Shown here in pieces: positions 42,641-52,148 of a stretch of DNA of 64,000 nucleotides. Where the stretch lies: positions 1,860,001 through 1,924,000 of the forward strand of contig NZ_JACOPF010000001.1 in NCBI RefSeq assembly GCF_014287475.1. Reading direction: 5' to 3'. Made by a program: the position numbers and the translations under genes. Position 1 is the first letter of the stretch, and every line of letters begins with the position of its first letter. The notes under the pieces are model-generated. The model had not been told where the DNA came from. It made no database searches and was given only the letters and a program-made list of their open reading frames with translations. This DNA comes from Mediterraneibacter hominis. Lineage in GTDB: Bacteria > Bacillota > Clostridia > Lachnospirales > Lachnospiraceae.

Positions 42641-44059
42641 TTAATGAAATACCCTATGCAGCAGCTTTTCTTTCCACTTCTTATACGGCGGATACCCTAC
42701 TGTCAGATTCAATCTGGCCGGTTTTGTATATACGCTGCGTTCATGGGTAAATGTATAAAAGCTATATTTCCCATGATAGTTTCCCATTCCGGAATTTCCC
42801 ACACCGCCAAAAGGCAGGTTTGTCCCTACAAGATGACTGATTGTATCGTTTACCGCTGCTCCGCCTGACTTTGTATGATTCAGAGTCCACCTTGCAATCT
42901 CCTTATTTCTTGTAAAAATATAAAGTGCCAGGGGATTCTCTCTTTTTCTCACAAAGCATACGGCTTCCTTCAGTGTTTTATAAGACAAAACCGGCAGAAT
43001 CGGGCCAAATATTTCCTCCTGCATACATGCTGCATTTTCCACTGTTTTTAAATCCAGAATAACAGGGCCTATATACCGTTCTTTTCTGTCTCTCCCACAG
43101 GAAAAAAATTGATATTCCGCATCCTCCTTCAATATTGCTTCCAGACGATCGTAATGCCTCTCATTGATAATTCTGCCGAAATCTCTGTTCCTTTGAACAT
43201 CCGTTCCATACAGCTTTTTCACTGCCTTTTTCAGTTCCCGAAGTAATTCTTCCTTGACTGTCTCATCTACCAGCACGTAATCGGGCGCCACACAGGTCTG
43301 TCCTGCATTGAGCAGCTTCCCCCACATAATCCTGTGAGCCGCCTGTTTTATATTCGCACTTTTTTCTACAATCACAGGACTTTTTCCGCCCAACTCCAGC
43401 GTGACAGGCGTCAACTTCTCTGCCGCTGCCTTCATCACCAGCCTGCCTACCCTTACACTTCCTGTAAAAAACAGATAATCAAATCTCTGGTTTAACAATT
43501 CCTGGTTCACAGCAACCCCGCCGCAGATACAGCAAATATACTTTTCTGCAAATGTTTTTTCTATCAGCTTTTCGATCACCAGCATGGTATGGGGCGCCAG
43601 CTCGGAAGGCTTCAATACAACGCAATTTCCGGCGGCAATCGCCCCAATCAGCGGCTCCATCAGAAGCTGAAATGGGTAATTATACGGCCCCATAATCAAT
43701 ACTTGCCCGTACGGTTCCCGGCGTATCGCACTTTTTCCTGGAAACAAATAAAACGGTGTGCGCACCCTCTTCTCCCTGGCCCAGCCAGATAGCCTGCGAA
43801 TCGTATAACGTATGTCCGAAAGCACCATACCAATCTCCGTCTCGTAAGCTTCAGTCTCATGCTTTCCCAAATCCAAAAAAAGCGCTCTTTCAATCGCTTT
43901 TCTTCCCTTTTGTACGGCTGTATAAAGATGTTTCAAATGCTGTATTCGAAACTCTATTTCTCTGGTGCTTCCTGATTGAAAAAAACGTTTCTGTTCCTGC
44001 ATCATTTTTTCTATCTGCATACAGTCCGTTTCTTTTCGTTCTCCCTCTGACAGTCTCAC
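42641..44059 (-). CDS. NAD(P)-dependent aldehyde dehydrogenase
   Basis: This 472-residue enzyme belongs to the class-3/fatty-aldehyde branch. The motifs are VLIMGPYNYPFQLLMEPLIGAIAAGNCVVLKPSE, VTLELGGKSP with the catalytic glutamate, and GKLLNAGQTCVAPDYVLV with the catalytic cysteine. NPLALYIFTRNKEIA and LPFGGVGNSGMG follow. It would oxidise medium- or long-chain or aromatic aldehydes. The start is a GTG 12 nt after GGAGG. It begins 49 nt after the ABC ATPase gene and there is no obvious terminator between, so it may share the cobalamin riboswitch. Confidence 0.92.
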   Translation of the reverse strand: MRLSEGERKETDCMQIEKMMQEQKRFFQSGSTREIEFRIQHLKHLYTAVQKGRKAIERALFLDLGKHETEAYETEIGMVLSDIRYTIRRLSGWAREKRVRTPFYLFPGKSAIRREPYGQVLIMGPYNYPFQLLMEPLIGAIAAGNCVVLKPSELAPHTMLVIEKLIEKTFAEKYICCICGGVAVNQELLNQRFDYLFFTGSVRVGRLVMKAAAEKLTPVTLELGGKSPVIVEKSANIKQAAHRIMWGKLLNAGQTCVAPDYVLVDETVKEELLRELKKAVKKLYGTDVQRNRDFGRIINERHYDRLEAILKEDAEYQFFSCGRDRKERYIGPVILDLKTVENAACMQEEIFGPILPVLSYKTLKEAVCFVRKRENPLALYIFTRNKEIARWTLNHTKSGGAAVNDTISHLVGTNLPFGGVGNSGMGNYHGKYSFYTFTHERSVYTKPARLNLTVGYPPYKKWKEKLLHRVFH

Positions 44060-44108
44060 TTCTTATGTTCGCCTCCTTTTTTGCCGCCCTGCGGTTTGGT
44101 CTGCCCTT

Positions 44109-44888
44109 CTAACAATCTTTGCAGTTGTCCGACAGATAATAAATTTGAATCTTTCCAGTAATTTCATTCACTTTGATCTGTGACCGGACGCCAAATACCT
44201 CCTGCATGTATTTCTCCGTAATAATTTCCTCCGGACGCCCTACAGCCACAATTCTTCCTCTGTCCATCAGAATGATTTTATCGCAGTACATGGATGCGAT
44301 ATTCAAATCGTGAATGGAGGAAAACACTGTAATTTTCTGCTTTTTCAAAGTCTGCATAATCAAATACTGGTAGCGCACATCTAAATGATTCGTCGGCTCG
44401 TCCAGAACAATCAGCCTGCTCTGCTGTGTAAGCGCTCTTGCCAGCAGAACTCTTTGTTTTTCTCCTCCTGAGAGGCTTAAATACATTCTGTGCTCATACC
44501 CTTCCATGCCTACTTCCCGCAGAAACTGCCTGCAAAGTTCTATGTCTTCCTTCTTTTCTCCCTCCAGGAACCGCCGATGTGCGTACCTTCCGTACATCAC
44601 CATATCCAGTACTTCCACGTCAAATTCTACGTTGTTTTCCTGTGCCACAACCGACACCTCTCCTGCCATTTCTTTGGGCGGCATCTCCATGACATCTTTT
44701 CCACTGATAAATACGGCGTTCCTTTCAGGCTTATAGGTTTTGTATATATTTTTCAGCAGTGTAGATTTTCCGCATCCATTCGGCCCTATCAATCCAACAA
44801 AACCGCCTTCTTCCACACATAGTGAAACGGCATCCAGCACTTTAGTACCTTCGATTATATAATCTAAGTCTTTTACACTTAACTGCAT
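44109..44888 (-). CDS. btuD: Corrinoid-type ABC importer ATPase
   Basis: This 259-residue ATPase of the FecE/BtuD class has Walker A GLIGPNGCGKSTLLKNI, signature LSLSGGEKQRVLLARAL and Walker B LIVLDEPTNHLDVRYQ. A C-terminal CxxC-like NCKDC ends the protein. It pairs with the FecCD permease encoded upstream. The family serves haem, siderophores and cobalamin; the cobalamin riboswitch in front of the operon argues for a corrinoid. Confidence 0.88.
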   Translation of the reverse strand: MQLSVKDLDYIIEGTKVLDAVSLCVEEGGFVGLIGPNGCGKSTLLKNIYKTYKPERNAVFISGKDVMEMPPKEMAGEVSVVAQENNVEFDVEVLDMVMYGRYAHRRFLEGEKKEDIELCRQFLREVGMEGYEHRMYLSLSGGEKQRVLLARALTQQSRLIVLDEPTNHLDVRYQYLIMQTLKKQKITVFSSIHDLNIASMYCDKIILMDRGRIVAVGRPEEIITEKYMQEVFGVRSQIKVNEITGKIQIYYLSDNCKDC

Positions 44889-44899
44889 CTGCGTCCCTC

Positions 44900-45955
44900 C
44901 TATTTTGCCCTGTTTTTCTTGATTAAATACAAGAAGAATGGTGCGCCTATAAATGCGGATATAATTCCGATCGGAAGCTCTTCCGGAGCAATAATAATTC
45001 TGGAAACAACGTCTGCCAGCATCGTAAACAATCCGCCTGTTAAAATCACTGCCGGAAGCAGTCTCTTATGCTTAGAGCCTACGAATGTTCTCACAATATG
45101 AGGTACGACCAGCCCTATAAAGCCAATCACCCCGCTTACAGAAACCACAACTCCCGTTAAAGCTGTCGCTGCCAGTATGATAACCAGCTTGATTCTGCCT
45201 GTATTTACACCCAGACTTTCCGCCGCATCATCTCCCAAAAGCAGCACATCCAGTTCATTTACAAACAGCATAATCAATAGAATAATCAGTGCAAACACAA
45301 TCGACACATATTTTACTTTGTCCCAGTCTGCCCCGCTTAGAGAGCCTACCATCCAGTATTGCGCCGTCTTTGTCTTATCCGAACCGCTGTTGCCGCCATA
45401 AATAATCAGATTTGTAACAGCCGTAAATAAAGCGGCAGTGGCGATCCCTGCCAGTACCAGCCGGCTGGAGGTAATTCTCCTCCGATAAGACGCGATATTT
45501 AAAGACAAAATGATAGAGACCGCTGCTCCCAGTACTGCTCCGGCAATCGTAGAATATCCTCCCATAAATCCGAACCAGCCAAGTACAATGGCTGCAACTG
45601 CCCCTGCCGAGGCGCCGGAGGAAATTCCAAGCACATACGGATCCGCAAGGGCATTTTTCGTCAATGCCTGCATAAGCACTCCGCAGACAGAAAGCCCTGC
45701 TCCTACAATGCAGGACATAATCACTCTGGGAAAGCGGATATTCCAGATAATCGTTTCCATGTTTTCTTCCCAGGTACGGACAAACCATTCTCCTCCGGAT
45801 ATTTTGTTTATGATAATTTTTAAAATATCAATAGGCTTCGTCTCTACGGCGCCTATTGATACAGAAAAGCCCGCTGCAAGCAGTAAAAGGGCGCAGACTG
45901 ACGCCATAAGCGCCAGATACTGCCCCCTGCCTCGGATGATTTTATGATTCTTCAT
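44900..45955 (-). CDS. btuC: Corrinoid-type ABC importer permease (FecCD family)
   Basis: This 351-residue protein has about ten membrane helices and the FecCD phrases IIWNIRFPRVIMSCIVGAGLSVCG, NALADPYVLGISSGASAGAV and GVIGFIGLVVPHIVRTFVG. It is normal in length and lies 11 nt before the ATPase gene. The ligand assignment relies on the riboswitch. Confidence 0.88.
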   Translation of the reverse strand: MKNHKIIRGRGQYLALMASVCALLLLAAGFSVSIGAVETKPIDILKIIINKISGGEWFVRTWEENMETIIWNIRFPRVIMSCIVGAGLSVCGVLMQALTKNALADPYVLGISSGASAGAVAAIVLGWFGFMGGYSTIAGAVLGAAVSIILSLNIASYRRRITSSRLVLAGIATAALFTAVTNLIIYGGNSGSDKTKTAQYWMVGSLSGADWDKVKYVSIVFALIILLIMLFVNELDVLLLGDDAAESLGVNTGRIKLVIILAATALTGVVVSVSGVIGFIGLVVPHIVRTFVGSKHKRLLPAVILTGGLFTMLADVVSRIIIAPEELPIGIISAFIGAPFFLYLIKKNRAK

Positions 45956-45991
45956 TTGTTTTCTCCTCGCAAAGAAACCTGTTCTTTTCTA

Positions 45992-47032
45992 TTACTCAAA
46001 TACATCCGGGTACAGTTGCTTTGCAATCTCTTCTACCAGTCGCGCAGAACCGGCAGAACCCTGCATATCCGAACAGCAGGCGGAAATAATTCTGCCTTCT
46101 TTCACTGCACTTAGATTTTTCGTTGCGTCATTTGTGCGAAGGAATTCTGCTTTCTCTTCTACCTCGTCTCCACCTTCATAATCCAAAATCAGGATCACAT
46201 CCGGATCTCGTTCTACAACCTCTTCCCAGGAAGGTGTCGCCCATCCTGCCTCAATATCGTCAAAGATAGAAATTCCGCCGGCAAGTTTCAGAATGTCTCC
46301 CGGCATCCCCTGACATGCTGTAAACGGCGCGTCTTCTCCTGAATCATATGCAAATACTGTAATCGGATTCTCATACGCTTCGCTTCCAAGCGTATCCTGT
46401 ACCTTCTGGATTGTATCCTTCATCGCCTGTATTTTTTCTTCCGCCACATCCTCTACTTTGAAAATCTTTCCAAGTGTCTCATAGTCCTTATATAAATCCT
46501 CGAAACTCGCACTGTCAGAGCATACGTATGGGAAATACATAGAAATTCCGTTTTCCTCACAGAAATCTGGACTGAAGTTCTTATCTGAGAAAACAGAATC
46601 CCATCCCATGAGGAAATCACACCCTGTTGCAATCATTTCTTCCTTGGACAGTGTAGTAATCCCTTTTCCCGCTTCTACAAGCTGGGGAACCTCTTCTCTT
46701 GCCGGATACTCCGCATCCAGGCTCCAGCAGGAACCTTTTGTATACCCTGCCATCTGATCCTCCAGTCCCAGATCAAAGAAAAAATCTGCCATCTGATCTC
46801 CGGATGCTATAACATGATCTGGCATTTCAGTAAACGTATATTCCACATTCTCTCCCAGGCCAGAGCGTTCCAGATTCAGTGTAATCGTCACCGGTTCATA
46901 CGCACTGTCCTCCTGTTTGGTTTCTGTATTTGTCTCTTTTTTTTCTTCTGTCTGACCGTTTCCGCCACAGCCTGTAATAAGGGCAGAAAGCAGACTAAAC
47001 GCTAACATCGCGCTGATTACTTTTCTTTTCAT
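45992..47032 (-). CDS. btuF: Corrinoid-type ABC substrate-binding lipoprotein
   Basis: This 346-residue lipoprotein (signal KRKVISAMLAFSLLSALIT, lipobox ending in GC) has two Fe/B12-periplasmic-binding lobes: ITLNLERSGLGENVEYTF, FFFDLGLEDQMAGYTKGS, CDFLMGWDSVFSD and PDVILILDYEGGDEV. It is the first gene of the operon and follows the cobalamin riboswitch. A siderophore or haem ligand would fit the fold equally, but not the riboswitch. Confidence 0.87.
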   Translation of the reverse strand: MKRKVISAMLAFSLLSALITGCGGNGQTEEKKETNTETKQEDSAYEPVTITLNLERSGLGENVEYTFTEMPDHVIASGDQMADFFFDLGLEDQMAGYTKGSCWSLDAEYPAREEVPQLVEAGKGITTLSKEEMIATGCDFLMGWDSVFSDKNFSPDFCEENGISMYFPYVCSDSASFEDLYKDYETLGKIFKVEDVAEEKIQAMKDTIQKVQDTLGSEAYENPITVFAYDSGEDAPFTACQGMPGDILKLAGGISIFDDIEAGWATPSWEEVVERDPDVILILDYEGGDEVEEKAEFLRTNDATKNLSAVKEGRIISACCSDMQGSAGSARLVEEIAKQLYPDVFE

Positions 47033-47170
47033 ACTTCTTTCCTCTCTATTTCATCTTTCGCAAATTTTATAACACAATACTGCTTCTCTTCATTACAGGT
47101 CTGTTATTAAGTTTTCATTTTCCTCTACCCCTTCCTCCTTCCCCTTACCGAGAATTTGCAAGATAACTTT

Positions 47171-47308
47171 AGCAAGTCTTAGGACTTGGCATCCTCCTCA
47201 ATTCCGCCTTCTCACAGAATCTTCTCTGCAATGGCATCCATAGAATCTCGTCCGCCTTACCTCAGGTGTAAGCTGTCAGTGAATTGCACACTGTTCCTTA
47301 TTAAGTCA
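47171..47308 (-). ncRNA. Cobalamin riboswitch
   Basis: On the minus strand the clostridial B12 element is recognisable by TAAGGAACAGTGTGCAATTC, CACTGACAG, GGATGCCATTGCAGAG, GAGAAGGCGGAATTGAGGAG and GATGCCAAGTCC..AAGACTTGC in order. It ends about 140 nt before btuF. No strong T-run terminator follows, so control may be at translation. Confidence 0.85.
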
Positions 47309-47478
47309 ATGACACTAAAGCTATTTGTAATCTAAGCATTACAAACGAATTTATTATACAATAGAATCATCTCCGGGGCAACTATGGCGCGTTTCCCGAC
47401 ACGACAAATGCATGAATGAATAAATTGTGAACACCATCTTGTTTTTTTGGTATACTTAAAAAAGGATGAGGTTCTTCT

Positions 47479-47900
47479 ATGAAGTCACTTTTAGACTATG
47501 CAAGTACAGTAATAAACAGCAGACAGGAGAAAAAGGTCCGGCATAAAATGATGGATATTATCATGCTTGTGTTTTTCTACGATTGCCAATGCTGATGACT
47601 GGGTAGAGATCGAAGTGTTTAGGAAAGAACTCGAGGATTTTCTGCGCAATTACCTAGAACTTCCTCATGATATCCCTTCGCATGATATGCTCCAGAGAGT
47701 GTTTGCTATGGTACCGCCTGAATTTTGGAAGAGTTTCCAGAAAAGATGGAGAGAAAGTAAAGTGTCTGCTTGCGATTGATAGCAAAACCCAGAGAGGAAA
47801 TGGGAATAAAAATCAGAAGGGCAACCATATCGTCAGCGCAGTCGACGAAAGTACATCATGGATTGGTAAAAGCAAGCTACATACCAAGTCGGGAGTAGAG
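47479..47900 (+). pseudogene. ISAs1-family transposase, N-terminal part, frameshifted
   Basis: Three frames carry one protein: MKSLLDYASTVINSRQEKKV, then TIANADDWVEIEVF and FAMVPPEFWKSFQKRW, then LLAIDSKTQRGNGNKNQKGN and HIVSAVDE. This is the ISAs1/H-repeat transposase with the DGKTQRG motif mutated to DSKTQRG. It is broken by at least two frameshifts and cut at the 3' end by an unrelated IS110 fragment. Confidence 0.8.
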
Positions 47901-48456
47901 AGAGCTCCTTGAAATCACATGCTATCGCCAGGAGAATACTGAAGAACGTGCCCGTGAATTAAACAAAATCCATAATCTGGACAGTCGAGGCTTTAGATGC
48001 CATGCCTGACATCGGAAGGCAAAGCGCAGAACAGAGCTTAGCAGAAACAGGGATTGAGATGGAACATTTTCAAAATGAATCCCGTTTTAGCTCATGGACA
48101 GTGCTTGTGCCAGAATGTAAGGAAAGTGCCGGGAAAAGATGAACACTCGGATACGGAAAGGGAATAAATATCTAAAAGCAACCTTGGTGGAATGTACCCG
48201 CGCTGCTATGCGAAATAAGCAAAGTTATCTCTACTCGCGGCATCAAAGAATTGCTGCACACAGAGGTGGAAAAGGGGCTTTAATTGCGGTAGCTCATACC
48301 ATGTTAATTGCTATCCATCACATACTAAAAGAGAAAGTTCCTTATCACGACCTTGGGGCGAATTACTACTCCGTTATCAATCAAGAGAAGATAATCAATA
48401 GAAATATTCGTTCATTAGAAAAGTTAGGGGTGAATGTAACTATTCAGCCGAAATGA
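47901..48456 (+). pseudogene. IS110-family transposase, C-terminal part
   Basis: The fragment begins CYRQENTEERARELNKIHNL, a typical IS110 linker helix, then contains IGRQSAEQSLAETGIEMEHF, and ends in a readable frame NTRIRKGNKYLKATLVECTR, followed by HRGGKGALIAVAHTMLIAIH. This is the Transposase_20 domain. The DEDD catalytic N-terminal domain is missing, so the element is dead. It is fused to the ISAs1 fragment. Confidence 0.78.
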
Positions 48457-48838
48457 TCCTCTTTAACTATACACTAGATAAGGAAATAAGCCCACCAAAA
48501 GGCGAGCTTATTTAGAATGTTTGTTTATAGTGGAGCGTTGAATAATATTTTCAGAGCCTTCTTCATGTTCGGATATGTACTTGAATATTTATTCCAACTT
48601 TTGTCGGTCTGCTTCTGGTATTCTAGTTTCTTCAGTTTCACATTGCTGATATACTCAAAGAGCATTGTTATCACACAAATCCATGGAAAAGGATGTTTCA
48701 TCTGTTTTATTTGCCATGAAAAAATGACCAAAGGAGAGGAAAACGACTTTTAGTCATTTGAATTTTGGGCTTCTCACAATATCAAGACACTTAACTTAAT
48801 TGACATTAGTTGAAAAATAGATAACCCTGTTACAAAAA
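48457..48838. other. Intergenic interval after the IS wreck
   Basis: Apart from a hairpin AATAAGC...GCTTATT at about 48484-48514, which may be the 3' hairpin of the IS110 fragment or of the PfkB operon, nothing convincing is visible. Confidence 0.35.
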
Positions 48839-49804
48839 TCAAAAAGGGGGGGATTTTACTGCTGTGCGCTCCATCATCATCGGCAGTGGAACGTTTGCTG
48901 CTCTGATACTCTGAGCAAGTTCCAGCAATTCTTTTTCTGTTGGAGTGTTTGAAAGACATCCCACTTTTTCAACGCATTTTCCACCTATAACATTGCCAAA
49001 TATAATGCATTCTCTTATCGGATAGTTATAGTAGAGACCATATAAAAATCCGGAAATAAATGCGTCTCCCGCCCCAGTAGCATCCACTGCATGAATCCTA
49101 GGAAGCGGAGGAATAATTTCATTTATTCCATTCTCCCTTAATAGACATCCCTGCTCTCCCAATTTGATAATGGTCTTTTCGAAATATTGTGACAGTACTT
49201 CAGCAGCTTCCTGTGGGGTATCTTTTCCGGTAATTTTCATAGCCTCCTTACAATTCGGCGTAAAATAATCAGCCAGCTGCAAATATTTCGAATACATTTC
49301 CAGCGACATGCCATCATTCCAACCTGTATCCATCACAAGAATTACATTCGGATTTTCCATTTTTATCTCTTTATACATAGTATACAAATCCGGATTCATA
49401 CGTATTATCACGGCTCTTTTCATTTCCTGCCGCAGTGTATCCTTTAAAGCATCGGGCATACAGAACTCTTTACGATATGACACAAATGTTCTGTCACCCG
49501 GTGTAATCATCGCACTTGTTATATTAACTGGTATTCCCTTTCCAGAAAACAAATTTTGATATTGGATTCCCTCTTTCTCAATCTCTTTCTTTGCGAACCC
49601 TGAGAAAATATCTTTTCCAAGATAAGTAGCAAGGAAAGTCGGAATTCCCAGCCGGGCAAGGTGAATCATTACAGCAGTTGCTCCACCGCCAAGCTTCATT
49701 TCAAACCCGCTGGAATAAACTTCTTCTCCTTCTTTCGGAAGTGCTGAAATACCGCTGTACAACAAATCACAGCTTGTTACACCTGCGCCCGCTACATATT
49801 TCAT
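48839..49804 (-). CDS. PfkB-family carbohydrate kinase
   Basis: This 321-residue ribokinase-fold enzyme has the N-terminal glycine pair in EMKLGGGATAVMIHLARLG and the C-terminal anion-hole motif DATGAGDAFISGFLYGL, whose second aspartate is the catalytic base. The ATG at 49804 overlaps the GH4 stop (TGATG) and follows GGGGGTGG. As last gene of the sugar operon it probably phosphorylates the monosaccharide released by the GH4 enzyme. The sugar is unknown. The 3' end runs through a C7 tract. Confidence 0.92.
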   Translation of the reverse strand: MKYVAGAGVTSCDLLYSGISALPKEGEEVYSSGFEMKLGGGATAVMIHLARLGIPTFLATYLGKDIFSGFAKKEIEKEGIQYQNLFSGKGIPVNITSAMITPGDRTFVSYRKEFCMPDALKDTLRQEMKRAVIIRMNPDLYTMYKEIKMENPNVILVMDTGWNDGMSLEMYSKYLQLADYFTPNCKEAMKITGKDTPQEAAEVLSQYFEKTIIKLGEQGCLLRENGINEIIPPLPRIHAVDATGAGDAFISGFLYGLYYNYPIRECIIFGNVIGGKCVEKVGCLSNTPTEKELLELAQSIRAANVPLPMMMERTAVKSPPF

Positions 49805-51171
49805 CAATTCCACCCCCTGATATACTCCTGATTTGACCGGATATATTCTTCTACCAGTTTCTCAGCCAAAGAGTATGAATTTACTAAGGGATGCATCATC
49901 AGGCATGTTACAGCATCATCTTTGCTTTTTGTGCGGATTGCCCGAGAAGCATATCTTTCATATATTTTCACACGGCGTATCAGCTCCATAGACAATTCTT
50001 CCGGCTCTTTATCTACATGAGGAATATATGTACCATCCGGCATTACTGTACAGGATATCTCCACTACATCTGTGTCTTTCAGCCCCGGAATAGCCCCATT
50101 ATTTGGCACACAGAATATCATCTCTGTCTTCTTTCCAGTTTGCTTTGCACGAATATATTGAAGTGCAACTCCCGCATATCCTCCATCATCTTTTGACTTC
50201 AAATCAAACGAAAATGTGTCTGGACGACTGACACCGCTTTCGTTTTTCATATACATCGCAGATCTTTTTCCATGCCATTTGACATAAACATTAAGGCATT
50301 CTTCAAAATCCTTCACCGGGTCTAATTTTTCTAATTCTTCTATCATGCAACAATTCACATTACGAATCACTTCACCTCGCGTAATTCCAGCCGACAAAAC
50401 ATTAGCTACCGCTTTCTCCCTGTACAGAAAATAATACAGATATTCATTAAGGGCACAACCAAATTTACGTGCAGCCTCTTTTGAAAAGAACCTCATATCT
50501 GTTTCCTTGTATACCCTGTCATCTTCCAATAACGTGGGGAGCATTTCTTTTTCTCCAAATTTTATACTGTTAAAAAAGGAAAGATGATTCAGACCATAAC
50601 AAGAAGCAGTTACCGTTTCTTGTTTCACTCCATACAATTTTGCAACTCCCCTCAACATTCCGGTAGGTGCATCACATATTCCATACGTGAAATCATACCC
50701 CATATCCCGCAGTGTCTGTGAAACTACCCCCGCCGGATTTGTAAAGTTAAAAATTTTCACCTCCGAACTGGAGTATCGCCGTATCAATTCACAATATTCT
50801 GCCAGCGCAGGAACACTTCTCATTGCAAAGGACAAACCAGCTGCTCCTGTCGTTTCCTGACCTAGAACACCTTCGTTTAAAGCAATCTTTTCATCGTCAA
50901 TCCTTTTTTTATCTTCTCCGACCCGTATTGTTGTAATAACATAATTCGCATCTTTCACCGCTTCAACAGGGTCTGTAGTAAGTGAGAATTTAATATCCGG
51001 AGCAATCCGAATAGCTGTTTGTCTAGCAAGCTCTCCATAAATACCAAGCTTTTTTTCATTATTGTCCATAAAAACAATTTCATCTATCGAAAGCTCTAAG
51101 GCGTGCTGCGCAAGACTCTTCGCAAGTATCATTGAGCGCACTCCGCCTCCACCTATAACTGTAAGCTTCAT
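49804..51171 (-). CDS. GH4-family glycosidase
   Basis: This 455-residue NAD- and manganese-dependent glycosidase has the nucleotide loop VIGGGGVRSMILAKSL, the family block FNFTNPAGVVSQTL, and metal ligands in GICDAPTGMLRG (cysteine) and CYGLNHLSFF (histidine). The GLNH form resembles the 6-phospho-beta-glucosidase branch, but the operon has an ABC importer and a kinase rather than a PTS, so an unphosphorylated glycoside is more likely (inference). The ATG at 51171 is 7 nt after AGGAGG; the GTG before it is less likely. Confidence 0.9.
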   Translation of the reverse strand: MKLTVIGGGGVRSMILAKSLAQHALELSIDEIVFMDNNEKKLGIYGELARQTAIRIAPDIKFSLTTDPVEAVKDANYVITTIRVGEDKKRIDDEKIALNEGVLGQETTGAAGLSFAMRSVPALAEYCELIRRYSSSEVKIFNFTNPAGVVSQTLRDMGYDFTYGICDAPTGMLRGVAKLYGVKQETVTASCYGLNHLSFFNSIKFGEKEMLPTLLEDDRVYKETDMRFFSKEAARKFGCALNEYLYYFLYREKAVANVLSAGITRGEVIRNVNCCMIEELEKLDPVKDFEECLNVYVKWHGKRSAMYMKNESGVSRPDTFSFDLKSKDDGGYAGVALQYIRAKQTGKKTEMIFCVPNNGAIPGLKDTDVVEISCTVMPDGTYIPHVDKEPEELSMELIRRVKIYERYASRAIRTKSKDDAVTCLMMHPLVNSYSLAEKLVEEYIRSNQEYIRGWN

Positions 51172-51197
51172 CACAGAACCTCCTCTTTTATTCTATT

Positions 51198-52067
51198 TTA
51201 ATAATCTGACTGGTCCATACGAAACATTTTATTAATCAGCATCACAATTGCCACTCCTATGATAATCAGCATTACGCTGAGCGCATTGCTGTAGCCGTAA
51301 TTATTTTCAGTAAAAGCTGTTTTATAAATATATAACGGAAAATTCAACGTAGCATTCCCAGGACCTCCATTGGTGGTCAAATATATCAATTCAAATTCTT
51401 TAAGCATGCTTGTTGCCGCAACAATCACACTGGTTCCCAAAGTATTTCTTACCATCGGCAAAACGATACGGGTATTTATCTGCCAGGATGTCGCTCCATC
51501 GAGTTTTGCCGCCTCTAGTATATCCTCCGGTACCGATTGCATAGCTGCCAGCATAAGTATGGTAATCATCCCAGGATATAAAAGCCATCCAGCCATAACC
51601 GAAAAAAAAGCCGTATCTGCGTTGAAATACCAGTTAATATCAACCTTAGAGCCGGTAAAAAGTCTCAGAATTTCATTCAAAAGTCCGCTGTCGGTCTTAA
51701 ATACATTCAGAAGAACCATTGCTAGCGCCGCCGTCGAAATCACATTTGGTAGCATACAGACCGTTCGAAAAATTTTCCAGCCCTTAAAGCGCGGCAAAAG
51801 GATTAACGCAAGCACTGTACCAAGAAGCACATGAATAGTAGATTGCAAGATAACCCAAATCATAGTATGCCAGCATGCAGCCTGTACATTTGGATCTGCT
51901 ACACCTTTCATATAATTAGCCAGACCGACAAAAAAGACATTTTCCCCAATACGCCAGTTAAAAAAAGAAGTCACTATTACCATGATTAGCGGGAACAGAT
52001 ATACAAACAAAAACAGAAAAACACATGGTGTTAAAAATACAATCAAAGTCCGTTTCTTAGGCTTCAT
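51198..52067 (-). CDS. Sugar ABC transporter permease, MalF type
   Basis: This 289-residue permease has six membrane helices and the EAA motif ILEAAKLDGATSWQINTRIVLPMVRNT (key EAAKLDGA..W..I..P). With the MalG-type permease encoded upstream it forms the channel. It follows the binding-protein gene after a strong hairpin. The ATPase is not encoded here; importers of this class often use a shared MsmK/MsiK ATPase. Confidence 0.94.
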   Translation of the reverse strand: MKPKKRTLIVFLTPCVFLFLFVYLFPLIMVIVTSFFNWRIGENVFFVGLANYMKGVADPNVQAACWHTMIWVILQSTIHVLLGTVLALILLPRFKGWKIFRTVCMLPNVISTAALAMVLLNVFKTDSGLLNEILRLFTGSKVDINWYFNADTAFFSVMAGWLLYPGMITILMLAAMQSVPEDILEAAKLDGATSWQINTRIVLPMVRNTLGTSVIVAATSMLKEFELIYLTTNGGPGNATLNFPLYIYKTAFTENNYGYSNALSVMLIIIGVAIVMLINKMFRMDQSDY

Positions 52068-52101
52068 ATCTCATCACGCTCCTTTGCACAACCCGAAGTC
52101 A

Positions 52102-52136
52102 GAAAAGACGTGCCGGAATCTCTGACACGTCTTTTC
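52102..52136 (-). terminator. Intercistronic hairpin after the binding-protein gene
   Basis: GAAAAGACGTG and CACGTCTTTTC form a perfect 11-bp stem with a 13-nt loop. With no T-run beyond the stem itself it should protect the upstream mRNA or terminate partially, raising binding protein over permease. Confidence 0.7.
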
Positions 52137-52148
52137 AGTTTGTTTACA

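Noticed and set aside
48517..48753. 78-codon open frame after the IS110 relic
   Set aside because: It is hydrophobic, low in information, without a ribosome site or a recognisable match, and lies in decayed sequence.
48844..48850. C7 tract at the 3' end of the PfkB gene as a phase-variable switch
   Set aside because: Slippage would alter only the last few residues, so an on/off effect is unlikely.
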